60,467 nt of DNA, taken from assembly GCA_020847095.1 (NCBI GenBank), contig JADLCR010000018.1, positions 1 to 60,467 on the forward strand. The letters are read 5' to 3'. The notes beneath the pieces are model-generated. The model was given only the letters and a program-made list of their open reading frames with translations. It had not been told where the DNA came from and made no database searches. The DNA is from Oligoflexia bacterium (GTDB lineage: Bacteria > Bdellovibrionota > Bdellovibrionia > JABDDW01). Shown here piece by piece: positions 7,342-15,527 of this stretch (position 1 is the stretch's first letter; each line of letters starts with the position of its first letter). A program made the position numbers and the translations under genes.

Positions 7342-8859
7342 GGCTCCCGCCGTTTTTCTAGGCAAAGATTCTTTAATCCCAAATGTGCCTTTCATTCGAT
7401 CGATTGTGTGGCGTGCTTCAGCATCCTGCTTATAGAATAATTCAAGCCGCGTCTTGCGCCCGCTAGGGAGTCGCAAGTGAAAGCCTCGGGGCAGTAGGGT
7501 TTTGGGCGTGACTGTTGAAACCTTCAATTCGGGATTGAAGTATCGAATTTCTTCGTCAGAGATTCCTGTTATTTCGGAAAGCTGTTGAAGTGAAACATTA
7601 AAGCGCAGATCGATCGCCTCGGACTCGATTGGTGAAAACTTATCCATGGGTCCAAAAATCTCTTCGTGATACTTTTCGGCATGAAGGGCCGCCAAGAACT
7701 CACAATAAAAGTTTTCAGAAGCAAATCCAAATGATCTTGAGTCATATTTTGAAATCATTTCAGCAAGTGACGTTGTCTTAAGTTTTTTCTGTGCTCGAAT
7801 AAGTCCTCCGGGTCCATGATTGTACGCTGTAATGGCTAGAGGCCAAGTGCCCAGAATTTTAAAGTTGCTCTTTAATAACTTAGCTGCAGCTTCGGTGGCT
7901 TTAAGAGGAGAGTGCCTTTCATCGATGAGATGATTGACCTTTAAAAACTTTCGACCTGTATCGGGCATAAATTGCCAGATTCCACTTGCCCCCACCTTGC
8001 TTAGCGCACGATCGTTGAAACTGGATTCAACAAACGGTAATCTCACAAGCTCTGTGGGCATTCCAAAGGATTGAAATATATCTTCCATTTCTTGAATATA
8101 CTTTGAACCCAAAATGATTCCCTGGCGGAAAAAATTTTTCTGACCCCGTTGAGTCCTAACATTTTTGGCGGCTTCAGCGAGAACCTTTTTTCTTTTGCCG
8201 GGAATGGATTCTAAAAGACTTAAGTAACGAGATTCTTCAAGGGTGAGATTCTTTAGATTTTTCCTTTGCGCCAAACTTTTTAATAAAAGTCGAGTTTTGC
8301 TAAGTGTCCTATGAATGAGAATTCGCTCATTGGCCGATTTGGTAACATGTGATGCTTCTGTCTCGTAAATAGATCGCGCATCGATAATTTCATAAATGAT
8401 CCAAGGGCGGTGAATATCATGGACAACCGAAAAACGACCAGAATATCGAGTATAAATATCAAACCAAAACTTAACCCTATCTCTTAAGTCGTCAGGAACT
8501 TTAAATTCCTCTGAAATTCTTTGGTCCACATCTTTCAAAACGTTGTCAGCACTGAGCCGATTGCTGTGAAATCCCAAAGGGATGAGGTTCGGGTCTTCTT
8601 CGACCTTGAGTTTTCGTTTCAGTTCAGAGGCTTTAAAAGTGTCAGAAATAAAAACGGTGCGCGTGCTCGGCGAAGCCTCCATGGAGCTGGAGTCAAATTC
8701 GGTGGGGTTTTCAAATTCATAAACTGGCATCATATATCGACTAATGGGCTCAAGCCTGTGGGAGTGCTTATCAACGATATGGGTTATCAAACCCAATATA
8801 GCCGTGGGCAGCCCAACATATATAAGGACTGAGAAAGCGACCTTTTTGTGCGATTTCAT
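7318..8859 (-). CDS. Membrane-anchored lytic transglycosylase (MltD/Slt type)
   Basis: A 513-residue protein with a single N-terminal membrane segment (about residues 8-27) and a C-terminal SLT domain that cleaves the MurNAc-GlcNAc bond with 1,6-anhydro formation. The catalytic glutamate is about residue 280 in PFVESSFN, followed by SKVGASGIWQFMPDTG and AITAYNHGPGG, which are typical of family 1 enzymes. A LysM-like segment (about 430-475, LSEITGISDEEIRYFNPEL) would bind peptidoglycan. The N-terminal 240 residues are helical and unassigned. A strong GGGAGGGG site precedes the ATG. It could serve wall turnover or attack on other cells' walls. Confidence 0.87.
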   Translation of the reverse strand: MKSHKKVAFSVLIYVGLPTAILGLITHIVDKHSHRLEPISRYMMPVYEFENPTEFDSSSMEASPSTRTVFISDTFKASELKRKLKVEEDPNLIPLGFHSNRLSADNVLKDVDQRISEEFKVPDDLRDRVKFWFDIYTRYSGRFSVVHDIHRPWIIYEIIDARSIYETEASHVTKSANERILIHRTLSKTRLLLKSLAQRKNLKNLTLEESRYLSLLESIPGKRKKVLAEAAKNVRTQRGQKNFFRQGIILGSKYIQEMEDIFQSFGMPTELVRLPFVESSFNDRALSKVGASGIWQFMPDTGRKFLKVNHLIDERHSPLKATEAAAKLLKSNFKILGTWPLAITAYNHGPGGLIRAQKKLKTTSLAEMISKYDSRSFGFASENFYCEFLAALHAEKYHEEIFGPMDKFSPIESEAIDLRFNVSLQQLSEITGISDEEIRYFNPELKVSTVTPKTLLPRGFHLRLPSGRKTRLELFYKQDAEARHTIDRMKGTFGIKESLPRKTAGASRNQVGG

Positions 8860-8898
8860 GACCCCTCCCTGGTGCCTAAAAAAGCAAGGTAAATGCCA

Positions 8899-8942
8899 TT
8901 TGATTTGACAAATATGTCAGTAATTTCAAATAGTTATCAAAT
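8899..8942. promoter_or_regulatory. Nested AT-rich inverted repeats upstream of the transglycosylase gene
   Basis: Within the 160 bp between the MltD-like and PepC-like genes there is a perfect dyad TGACA-AATA-TGTCA (8906-8919) nested inside a wider pair ATTTGAT (8899-8905) and ATCAAAT (8936-8942). It lies 40-83 bp upstream of the minus-strand ATG at 8859, where a promoter would be expected. It could be an operator, but no regulator can be named. The same gap holds a GC-rich dyad at 8969-8997 (TTTGA...TCAAA around CTGGCCAG) with no T-run. Confidence 0.35.
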
Positions 8943-9019
8943 GAGTCGGGGCCTCAGAATGCCTACCCTTTGATGGCCTGGCCAGGGCCTAGTCAAAACT
9001 AACCTAAGTATTTGAAATA

Positions 9020-10552
9020 TCAGAAGTATTCCACTTCCTCGTCAAGTACTTTGGGCGGATCTTTTAACCGTTTAATTTCGTCGTTAGAAAGTAGGGCCTT
9101 AGGCACCACAATCACGAAGAGGTTACGTCGGAGCCATTCACGGTACATGTGAAAAACACCCTTATCCCCCGATTGATCACCCCAAGAGTTTTCCACCTTA
9201 AACTTGATAACCGGTCCACCAGGTACGGGTTGGTCGTATCCGGAAATCACCATGGCGTGATTAGGCGAAGTGAGTCTCAGAAAAACCCGATGGGCCTGAG
9301 TCATTTGGGATTCGGGGTCTTGCTTAAAACCATAAACGGTTGATGTATCCAAAATTTCAGGGTGCATAATTCCTGTTTTTGCATCGACCTCTTTTTGAAC
9401 GTCGGCGGCAAACCAAAGCGGTTGCCCTAAATTAATGGACTCAACAATGAGTTGCTCTAGCCGTTCTACAGGTAGATTTAAGAATTTTAAGTCGTATCGT
9501 GAATCTTTCGATACGCCGATGGCGCTATCTGTAACGGTGTAATGTCCATTCTCATCAAGTAGCGGCGTTGTTGTGATGACCACATAATCGTCCGGATTGA
9601 AGCCGACAAACTCTTTGGCAAACTCATGGGGGGTGTATGTTTTCGTCGTGGTCGTTTTGACCTCTACGCCATTCTTTGTTTCTGGTTTTCCTTCGGTGCG
9701 AAATTCAAATTGTTCCGGCGGAAGTCCCAAATGGGTCACTAAAATTTTAAACACATTGCTCATGGCTTGAGACTTCATGGCCTTTAAACGACGGATTTCT
9801 GTGTCCGACAGATCTCTTTTTTCAGCTCGGGCGTCAGAGTAGGCGTCAAGAATTTGAGCAGAGACTTCTCCCAAATATCGCTGAAGCTCAGACAAGAGTA
9901 GCGCGGTTGATGATGAGCTTGGAGTTTCAGGCATGACTTCTTTGGGAACCAGTCCGTATTTGGCAACGAGATATTGAAAGTATTCGTACCAGCCACCATC
10001 GCCCAAAGCCTTTTCAACCTTAATCAGCGATCGCAGTTCGACGGGGTCTTTTGTTTCGCTCAGTTTTTTGAAAATGCCGGTCAAAAACCGATTTGATTTC
10101 TCAAGCATGTTAAAAAAGTGAAGGTAGGCATATGAAAACTCAAATTGGCTTCCCACTTTACCTTCTGCAATTAATCTTGAGCGTTCAACATTGCAGCCGG
10201 CAAAAATCCAGCAGCGGCCGGAGCGCTTTTGATCGGTAACAACCCCGCGTTTGATTTCATGAGTGTATTTATCATTGTGTTGGGTTAGTACGCGTTTACT
10301 TGTGGCGACAGCACTGACTCCGAGAGTTTGAGCGGCCTCACGCATTTTTCTAGTACCGGGCTCTTCTTTCGCCAAAGCCCCCTTCTGTTCGCTTATCCAC
10401 TCTTCGGTGACTTCTTGCTCAAGGTCCGCCAGCAGCGAAGCGCAGGGTTTGGCCGGAGGAAGGTCTTTAGCAAGGCCCGCGGCTGCGAAGCCAAGGCATA
10501 TCATGAAAAAAAGAGAGGTTCTTAAAACAACATTTCCTGAGTGAATTCCCAC
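9020..10552 (-). CDS. Exported C1-family cysteine peptidase (bleomycin hydrolase / PepC-like)
   Basis: A 510-residue papain-fold peptidase of the bleomycin hydrolase group. The catalytic triad is visible: Cys about 114 in QKRSGRCWIFAG, His about 431 in SPNHAMVISGYD and Asn about 454 in KVENSWGD. Unlike cytosolic PepC it has a hydrophobic leader (residues 13-28, LFFMICLGFAAAGLA), so it should be exported. It starts with GTG at 10552, seven bases after GGGGGA. It is longer than PepC (about 445) because of the leader and an insert near residues 280-330 rich in Thr and Lys. It is likely a secreted amino- or oligopeptidase. Confidence 0.86.
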   Translation of the reverse strand: MGIHSGNVVLRTSLFFMICLGFAAAGLAKDLPPAKPCASLLADLEQEVTEEWISEQKGALAKEEPGTRKMREAAQTLGVSAVATSKRVLTQHNDKYTHEIKRGVVTDQKRSGRCWIFAGCNVERSRLIAEGKVGSQFEFSYAYLHFFNMLEKSNRFLTGIFKKLSETKDPVELRSLIKVEKALGDGGWYEYFQYLVAKYGLVPKEVMPETPSSSSTALLLSELQRYLGEVSAQILDAYSDARAEKRDLSDTEIRRLKAMKSQAMSNVFKILVTHLGLPPEQFEFRTEGKPETKNGVEVKTTTTKTYTPHEFAKEFVGFNPDDYVVITTTPLLDENGHYTVTDSAIGVSKDSRYDLKFLNLPVERLEQLIVESINLGQPLWFAADVQKEVDAKTGIMHPEILDTSTVYGFKQDPESQMTQAHRVFLRLTSPNHAMVISGYDQPVPGGPVIKFKVENSWGDQSGDKGVFHMYREWLRRNLFVIVVPKALLSNDEIKRLKDPPKVLDEEVEYF

Positions 10553-10609
10553 TGTTCCCCCATACTAAGACGGCGATCGTCCCAGGGGTCTTTTGCAGGT
10601 TTCGGGCCA

Positions 10610-11806
10610 CTAGAGGTCGTATTTTCTTAGAACATTGATCGCGCTCTTAAATCCAATCTTGACGATGCGGCTTAGGATCTCCGGATCCAATGAAAAATGA
10701 TCAACGAAAAACATTTCATAGTTTTGAGGTTGGGGATGAATGTAAATGAAATCAACGCCCCTCTTATATCCAGATTTTTTGGTCATGATCTCCACCAGTT
10801 TTTCGGCGTGCTCTGGAGGAAGTCCATTTTCTTTGAAATAACCCGCAACCGTGCTGATTAGAGTGTTGGCCGTCTCCCGAGCTTGAATGCTCTTGGCAAT
10901 TTTCTGTTGTACCACTTGATAAAGCGCCTGGTTGATGATGATTGGAATTCCAAACTGGCTGAGACTTCCGACCTCAGGGGTAAAGTGGTAGGGCTGAATG
11001 GAATAGCTTGCAATGACCAAGTCGGCACCAACATCAGAGGCCACATGTGTGGATAAGGTGTCTCGAATTTCGCCGTCGAAATAAAAAACGTTTTGCCCTT
11101 GAAGATTTTTGATTCCGTACGGACTGAAAACAGGGGGCAAGCTCACGCTGGCGGCAACGGCATCACTAATGGGAACATAATTGATAAACTCTACTTCCGG
11201 ATCTTTGGACTGAGTTGGAAGAGGGCCAAACACGGCTTTCTTAGAATAATCCAAATTAGTTGCAATAGTGAAAAGCTCTACGCCCAGCTCTAAAAAAGAA
11301 TTTGTCGGCAAGACGCTTTTTCGCAAATATTGCTCAACGCCTTTAGCGGTGAAGAGACCATCCACCTTCAAGCGATTTTTTAAAAGTGTTTCAAATCCTC
11401 CGCTGATGACGCTTTGATTTCCAAAAAAGAATTTATACAAACCTTCGAGCGATGGAGAGTTGATTCGAAACATATCCAAATAGCCCATCGGTCTAAATCG
11501 TGTTTTTCGTGGAGGCTTTCGCAGCAAACCCGCCCCCATTTGAAATCCATCGACAACTTCTTCGATGGAGTGACCGGCAGCTAGAGCCGCCGAAATAAAT
11601 GATCCGGCACTTGAACCCACATAAGTGCGAATGGCCAGAGGGTCGTGAAGATGGGGGCTTTCATCGACTTTTTCTTGGGTCCCGCCCAAAAATTTGAAAC
11701 CTTTTTCTTGAAGAGCTAGGCAAACGCCCACATGAAAGGCCGCCGCTTTTACACCGCCGCCACTCAATACAAGAGCGACTTTTTTCTTTTTGCTAAGCTT
11801 TAACAC
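10610..11806 (-). CDS. Patatin-like phospholipase
   Basis: A 398-residue patatin-fold lipid acyl hydrolase. The oxyanion loop LVLSGGGVKAAAFHVG comes near the N-terminus, the nucleophile serine is about residue 67 in GSSAG, and the catalytic aspartate about 245 in YFDGEIRD, giving the Ser-Asp dyad of the family. No signal peptide is visible, so any export would need another route. I chose GTG at 11806 because GAGGA sits seven bases upstream; an in-frame start at 11875 would add 23 residues without a good site. Substrate (phospholipid or neutral lipid) cannot be told. Confidence 0.87.
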   Translation of the reverse strand: MLKLSKKKKVALVLSGGGVKAAAFHVGVCLALQEKGFKFLGGTQEKVDESPHLHDPLAIRTYVGSSAGSFISAALAAGHSIEEVVDGFQMGAGLLRKPPRKTRFRPMGYLDMFRINSPSLEGLYKFFFGNQSVISGGFETLLKNRLKVDGLFTAKGVEQYLRKSVLPTNSFLELGVELFTIATNLDYSKKAVFGPLPTQSKDPEVEFINYVPISDAVAASVSLPPVFSPYGIKNLQGQNVFYFDGEIRDTLSTHVASDVGADLVIASYSIQPYHFTPEVGSLSQFGIPIIINQALYQVVQQKIAKSIQARETANTLISTVAGYFKENGLPPEHAEKLVEIMTKKSGYKRGVDFIYIHPQPQNYEMFFVDHFSLDPEILSRIVKIGFKSAINVLRKYDL

Positions 11807-11928
11807 ACCTAGTTCCTCAACTCTGAATCGGCAGATTCTACCAAGGGTTCTAGTCCTGTTCAGGTGAATACTCAATTTTACGTTTACAAATAATTCTCAG
11901 ATGTTAAGCTGACTATTCGGAGGGTTTT

Positions 11929-12399
11929 ATGGCGGACATTCAATGGCTCGCTTTACTAAATTACTCGGCCAAATACGGCGTAAGCCTTTCAACTTTGCGG
12001 CGTCGCATCAAGAATAACTCAATTAGATTTAAGCTGGAGTCGGGTAAGTACTTTATTGCCGACGAAGCAGTGGAAGCTGAGGGGGGAGATCATTCTCAAG
12101 GGACCAAATCCCAACAACCCTTAAGTTCGCTTATTTTACCCACAACGTCATCAAGCGTCTCCGAAGGAGCTGTTTTATCAAGCGCTCATCGTTTAGTCGA
12201 AGAGCTCAAGGCCGCATACGCTAAAATTCTTCAAGAAAAAGAAGAGCAAATCGGACTCTTAAAAGAAGAGGTCGTGGATTTACGCATGCTCGTTCGTATT
12301 TTGGAAGACAAGGCCGGCCTCGGCGCAGAAAAAAAATCGTCGCCCCAGGCAACGGGCGACGATGTGTTCTTTAGTCAATTTCAGACTAAAGATATTTAG
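11929..12399 (+). CDS. HTH DNA-binding protein with C-terminal coiled coil
   Basis: A 156-residue protein with an N-terminal winged-helix motif like those of MerR or excisionase proteins (residues 9-45, YSAKYGVSLSTLRRRIKNN then a wing, GKYFIADEAV). A serine-rich linker (about 52-80) leads to a coiled coil (about 86-125, LKAAYAKILQEKEEQIGLL) that should dimerise it. No ligand or catalytic domain is present. The ATG follows GGAGG. It ends convergently on lon, overlapping its stop by three bases, and its last 25 codons contain lon's transcription terminator. The target is unknown. Confidence 0.72.
   Translation: MADIQWLALLNYSAKYGVSLSTLRRRIKNNSIRFKLESGKYFIADEAVEAEGGDHSQGTKSQQPLSSLILPTTSSSVSEGAVLSSAHRLVEELKAAYAKILQEKEEQIGLLKEEVVDLRMLVRILEDKAGLGAEKKSSPQATGDDVFFSQFQTKDI
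12329..12363 (-). terminator. Intrinsic terminator of lon, inside the convergent HTH gene
   Basis: Read on the minus strand, a 10-bp perfect stem (ATCGTCGCCC, 12363-12354, pairing with GGGCGACGAT, 12345-12336) with an 8-nt loop is followed at once by eight T residues (12336-12329). This is a textbook intrinsic terminator for leftward transcription from lon. It lies about 33-67 bp past the lon stop and entirely within the coding sequence of the HTH gene. On the plus strand no T-run follows, so it should not stop the HTH transcript. Confidence 0.88.
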
Positions 12400-14831
12400 G
12401 CGGCTCCAGCGACGACGCGAGTTTTTCGCGAGCGTGCGCCACGAGCGCCCAAACCTGATCCCGGATCTCTACCGGTAACTTGAATATGCTTGAGCGGACG
12501 CTCAAGGGCAACAGCAAGCACCTCGTTTAAAGATTTCACAGGGATAAAGTTAAGCTTCTTTCTAAACTCTTCAGGAATATCTTCAAGATCCTTGAGATTC
12601 TTAAATGGAATCACAACGTCTTTGATTCCCTGTCTCATGGCGGCAAGGGATTTTTCCTTCAAGCCTCCGATTGGAAGAACTTTTCCAAGCAAGGTAAGCT
12701 CTCCAGTCATCGCCACATCTTTTCTTACAGGAACCCCAGTGACGAGGCTGATGATAGCCGTTGCTAGAGTGATACCTGCAGAGGGTCCATCTTTTGGAAT
12801 GGCGCCGGCGGGCAGATGAACGTGGATATCGTTTTCAGCAAAATAGCTTTCGTCAATTCCAAGTTCGGTGGCATGAGATCGTGCAAACGAAAGGGCGGCT
12901 GTGGCGGATTCTTTCATCACGTCACCAAGCTGTCCTGTTAAGGTCAGTGCGCCCTTGCCTTTCATTCTGGTTGCTTCGATATACAATATCTCGCCACCAA
13001 ATTGAGTCCAGGCAAGTCCCGTTGAAACCCCAACTTCGTTTTTCTCCAGATCGTCTTCACGAACATATTTAGGCGGCCCAAGTAGCTTTTCGACGAGCTT
13101 CGCATTAACAATAAATTTTTCTTGGCTGCCTTGCGCTACTTCGCGGGCCACTTTGCGGCAAACACTTCCGATTTCACGCTCTAGATTACGTAATCCGGCC
13201 TCTCGTGTGTAGCTACCAATGATTTTCTTGAGACCATCTTCTTTAAATTCAATACTTTTTTCGGTAACCCCATTTTCGTCCATTTGCTTTCGAACGAGAT
13301 ATTTTTTGGCAATGATAAGTTTTTCTTCTTCGCTATAACCAGCGAGTTGGATTATTTCCATTCGGTCTCGAAGTGCTTGTGGAATGGTTTCTAAGACGTT
13401 GGCAGTTGCCAAAAACATCACGTTGCTGAGGTCAAAGTCGATATTGATATAATGATCTCTGAATGCATGATTTTGCTCGGGATCCAGTACTTCGAGCATA
13501 GCTGAAGAGGGATCTCCGCGGAAATCACTGCCGAGTTTATCAATTTCATCAAGAACGAAAATTGGATTATTTGTTTGAGCTTGTTTAAGCCCTTGCACAA
13601 TGCGACCTGGCATTGCGCCAACATAAGTTCTTCGATGACCACGAATTTCTGCTTCGTCTTTGACGCCACCAAGACTGATTCGAACAAACTCTCGACCCAT
13701 TGAGCGAGCAATGCTCTTGCCGAGAGAGGTTTTTCCTACTCCTGGGGGACCAACGAAACAAAGAATGGGGCCCTTCATTCGGGACTTAAGTTTGCGAACA
13801 GCTAAGAACTCGAGAATGCGGTCTTTGATCTTTTTGAGATCAAAATGATCTTCATCCAAAATAGCCTGGGCTCTCTCGAGATCATAATTGTCTTGAGTGT
13901 TTTTGGACCATGGTAAATCTACGAGCCAATCAAGATACGTTCGAACCATGGTGGCTTCCGATGCGTCGGGGTGCATACGCTCCAGTCGATTGAGTTGTTT
14001 GACGGCCTCTTTTGAGGCGTGTTCGGGCATATGGGCCGATTCAATTTTTTCACGTAATTCATCTAGTTCTTCAGTTTTTGTATCTTGCTCACCGAGTTCG
14101 GACTTGATGGCACGAATTTGCTCGCGCAAAAAATATTCTTTTTGAGAGCGAGTCATTTCATCTTTAGCTTGCGAACGAATGCGCGCTTGCATCGCCAGCA
14201 ATTCTAGCTCTTTCACCAGAAGATCATTAACGCGCTTCAAGCGTTCTTTATGATCAGCTGTTTCTAAAATAGCTTGAGCCTCTTGAACTTTGAGTCCGAG
14301 GTTGCTGGCCACTAAATCTGCCAGGCGACCAGGGTCGGAAACATCATCGAGAACCATTAAAATGTCGGGAGAAAGCATTTTTCCAAGAGAGATTATCTTT
14401 TCTAGGTGTTCTTTGACGTTTCGAATCATGGCTTCGACTTCGATTGTGTTGCCGCTCACCGGAACATCATCAATCTTTTTAACCTTCACAACGAAGTTTG
14501 GAGCGGTTTGGGAAAAAGATTCGATGCGACCCTTTGCCATGCCTTGAATGAGAATTTTCACGCGGCCATCGGCAAGCTTTCGCATGCGCATGATCATCGC
14601 AATTGTTCCCACTTCGTAAATTGATTCAGGCGTGGGGTTCTCCTCGGTGATTTCTTTTTGCGATGATAGAAAGATCAGTCGATTCTTTGACAATGCATCT
14701 TCAACCGCTTTTATCGACGGCTCGCGACCGACGAACAACGGAAGAATCATGTACGGAAAAACTACTATGTCCCGCACCGGGAGCATTGGTAGCTGTTCGG
14801 GAATCTCAAGTGCTTTGTCGTCAAAATTCAT
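12396..14831 (-). CDS. lon: ATP-dependent protease Lon
   Basis: Lon degrades misfolded and regulatory proteins in the cytosol. The 811-residue product has the LonN domain (PMLPVRDIVVFPYM at the start), a coiled-coil region, the AAA+ module with Walker A GPPGVGKTS (about 358-366) and FVLDEIDKL, and the protease domain with catalytic Ser about 682 in KDGPSAG and Lys about 724 in GGLKEK, close to the E. coli positions 679 and 722. I chose ATG 14831 because GGAGG lies eight bases upstream; an earlier in-frame start lacks such a site. The short basic tail (GARGARSRKTR) is unusual but minor. Confidence 0.97.
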   Translation of the reverse strand: MNFDDKALEIPEQLPMLPVRDIVVFPYMILPLFVGREPSIKAVEDALSKNRLIFLSSQKEITEENPTPESIYEVGTIAMIMRMRKLADGRVKILIQGMAKGRIESFSQTAPNFVVKVKKIDDVPVSGNTIEVEAMIRNVKEHLEKIISLGKMLSPDILMVLDDVSDPGRLADLVASNLGLKVQEAQAILETADHKERLKRVNDLLVKELELLAMQARIRSQAKDEMTRSQKEYFLREQIRAIKSELGEQDTKTEELDELREKIESAHMPEHASKEAVKQLNRLERMHPDASEATMVRTYLDWLVDLPWSKNTQDNYDLERAQAILDEDHFDLKKIKDRILEFLAVRKLKSRMKGPILCFVGPPGVGKTSLGKSIARSMGREFVRISLGGVKDEAEIRGHRRTYVGAMPGRIVQGLKQAQTNNPIFVLDEIDKLGSDFRGDPSSAMLEVLDPEQNHAFRDHYINIDFDLSNVMFLATANVLETIPQALRDRMEIIQLAGYSEEEKLIIAKKYLVRKQMDENGVTEKSIEFKEDGLKKIIGSYTREAGLRNLEREIGSVCRKVAREVAQGSQEKFIVNAKLVEKLLGPPKYVREDDLEKNEVGVSTGLAWTQFGGEILYIEATRMKGKGALTLTGQLGDVMKESATAALSFARSHATELGIDESYFAENDIHVHLPAGAIPKDGPSAGITLATAIISLVTGVPVRKDVAMTGELTLLGKVLPIGGLKEKSLAAMRQGIKDVVIPFKNLKDLEDIPEEFRKKLNFIPVKSLNEVLAVALERPLKHIQVTGRDPGSGLGARGARSRKTRVVAGAA

Positions 14832-14876
14832 TTTGTTGCCTCCGAGGGAGTGTTGCCTGTTCATGTACTTAATCGG

Positions 14877-14894
14877 AGGTCAGCGAGATGACCT
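14877..14894. promoter_or_regulatory. Perfect 6-6-6 inverted repeat in the lon upstream region
   Basis: AGGTCA-N6-TGACCT lies between the dksA terminator and the lon start, about 46-63 bp upstream of the lon ATG, where the lon promoter must be. A regulator-binding dyad or a short hairpin in the lon leader are both possible. No clear sigma-70 or sigma-32 boxes could be fixed around it. Confidence 0.4.
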
Positions 14895-14939
14895 TTAAGA
14901 AAAAGAAAAGCCCAGGTCGTTAGTCGAGTCCTGGGCTTT
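14895..14939 (-). terminator. Intrinsic terminator after dksA
   Basis: On the minus strand a 10-bp stem, AAAGCCCAGG (14939-14930) pairing with CCTGGGCTTT (14916-14907), has a 13-nt loop and runs into TTCTTTTTCTT. It lies 27 bp after the dksA stop codon and separates dksA from lon, so lon needs its own promoter in the 75 bp that follow. Confidence 0.88.
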
Positions 14940-14966
14940 GCTTTTGGATAGTTTCGATCGAGTGAT

Positions 14967-15332
14967 TTAGTAAGCGAAGATGCGTTCTTTGTGCTCTTGC
15001 TCTTCTTTACAAGCAATGCACATTGATGCAACCGGTCGCGCCTCCAAGCGCTTAACCTCGATGGGTTCCTCACAGGAGTCACAAACTCCGTAAGTCCCCT
15101 TTTCAATCTTAGATAGGGCGTTCTCGATCTTTTGAATCAAGAGCCGCTCGCGATCTCTAAGACGCAGAGTCAAGCTTTGGTTGATTTCACTGGCTGCTAA
15201 ATCTGTCTCGTCAGCAAGGTCATCCGGACTATGCTGGGCCTCTTCGGTCAAAAGTTTACGAGAGCTATTAAGCAACTCGGCCTTTTGACTAAGAAGCATC
15301 TTTTTAAAGCGTTCCAAATCTTTTGCGCGCAT
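14967..15332 (-). CDS. dksA: DksA/TraR-family zinc-finger transcription factor
   Basis: DksA-type proteins bind the secondary channel of RNA polymerase and, with ppGpp, retune rRNA and amino-acid promoters. The 121-residue protein has the N-terminal coiled coil (about residues 1-75), including the DDLADETDLA region, where the DxxDxA tip of DksA is expected. A C4 zinc finger follows: CDSC near residue 85 and CIAC near 105-109. ATG 15332 follows a GGGGAGGGG site; a longer in-frame ORF from 15431 lacks one. It is slightly shorter than E. coli DksA (151), so a shorter DksA paralogue is possible. Confidence 0.88.
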   Translation of the reverse strand: MRAKDLERFKKMLLSQKAELLNSSRKLLTEEAQHSPDDLADETDLAASEINQSLTLRLRDRERLLIQKIENALSKIEKGTYGVCDSCEEPIEVKRLEARPVASMCIACKEEQEHKERIFAY

Positions 15333-15464
15333 GGCTTCCCCTCCCCAATGCGAACTACTGGAAACAGCTACTAAAGATAAATGCTTGAACTTCTTTCCCC
15401 CTGCCTGTTCTGAATTGTTTACACAACGCACAACAGACTTTTTAAGATTTGTAGCTGCGGTCTA

Positions 15465-15488
15465 GGTATTTGTCACGTAAAAAATACC
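15465..15488. repeat. Inverted repeat in the dksA upstream gap
   Basis: GGTATTT (15465-15471) and AAATACC (15482-15488) form a 7-bp stem with a 10-nt loop in the 195 bp between dksA and the LpoA-like gene. It lies 40 bp beyond the stop of the LpoA-like gene on the minus strand. It may be a weak terminator for the grpE-dnaJ transcript or a site near the dksA promoter. No proper T-run follows it. Confidence 0.3.
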
Positions 15489-15527
15489 AGCCGCCACCTT
15501 TTTAACCCGGATTTTTATGCGAAGCGT

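Noticed and set aside
8969-8997. GC-rich dyad as terminator of the PepC-like gene
   Set aside because: The stem has mismatches and no T-run follows on the minus strand.
12794-14898. Plus-strand open frames across lon
   Set aside because: They are antisense shadows of lon without ribosome binding sites or recognisable protein features.
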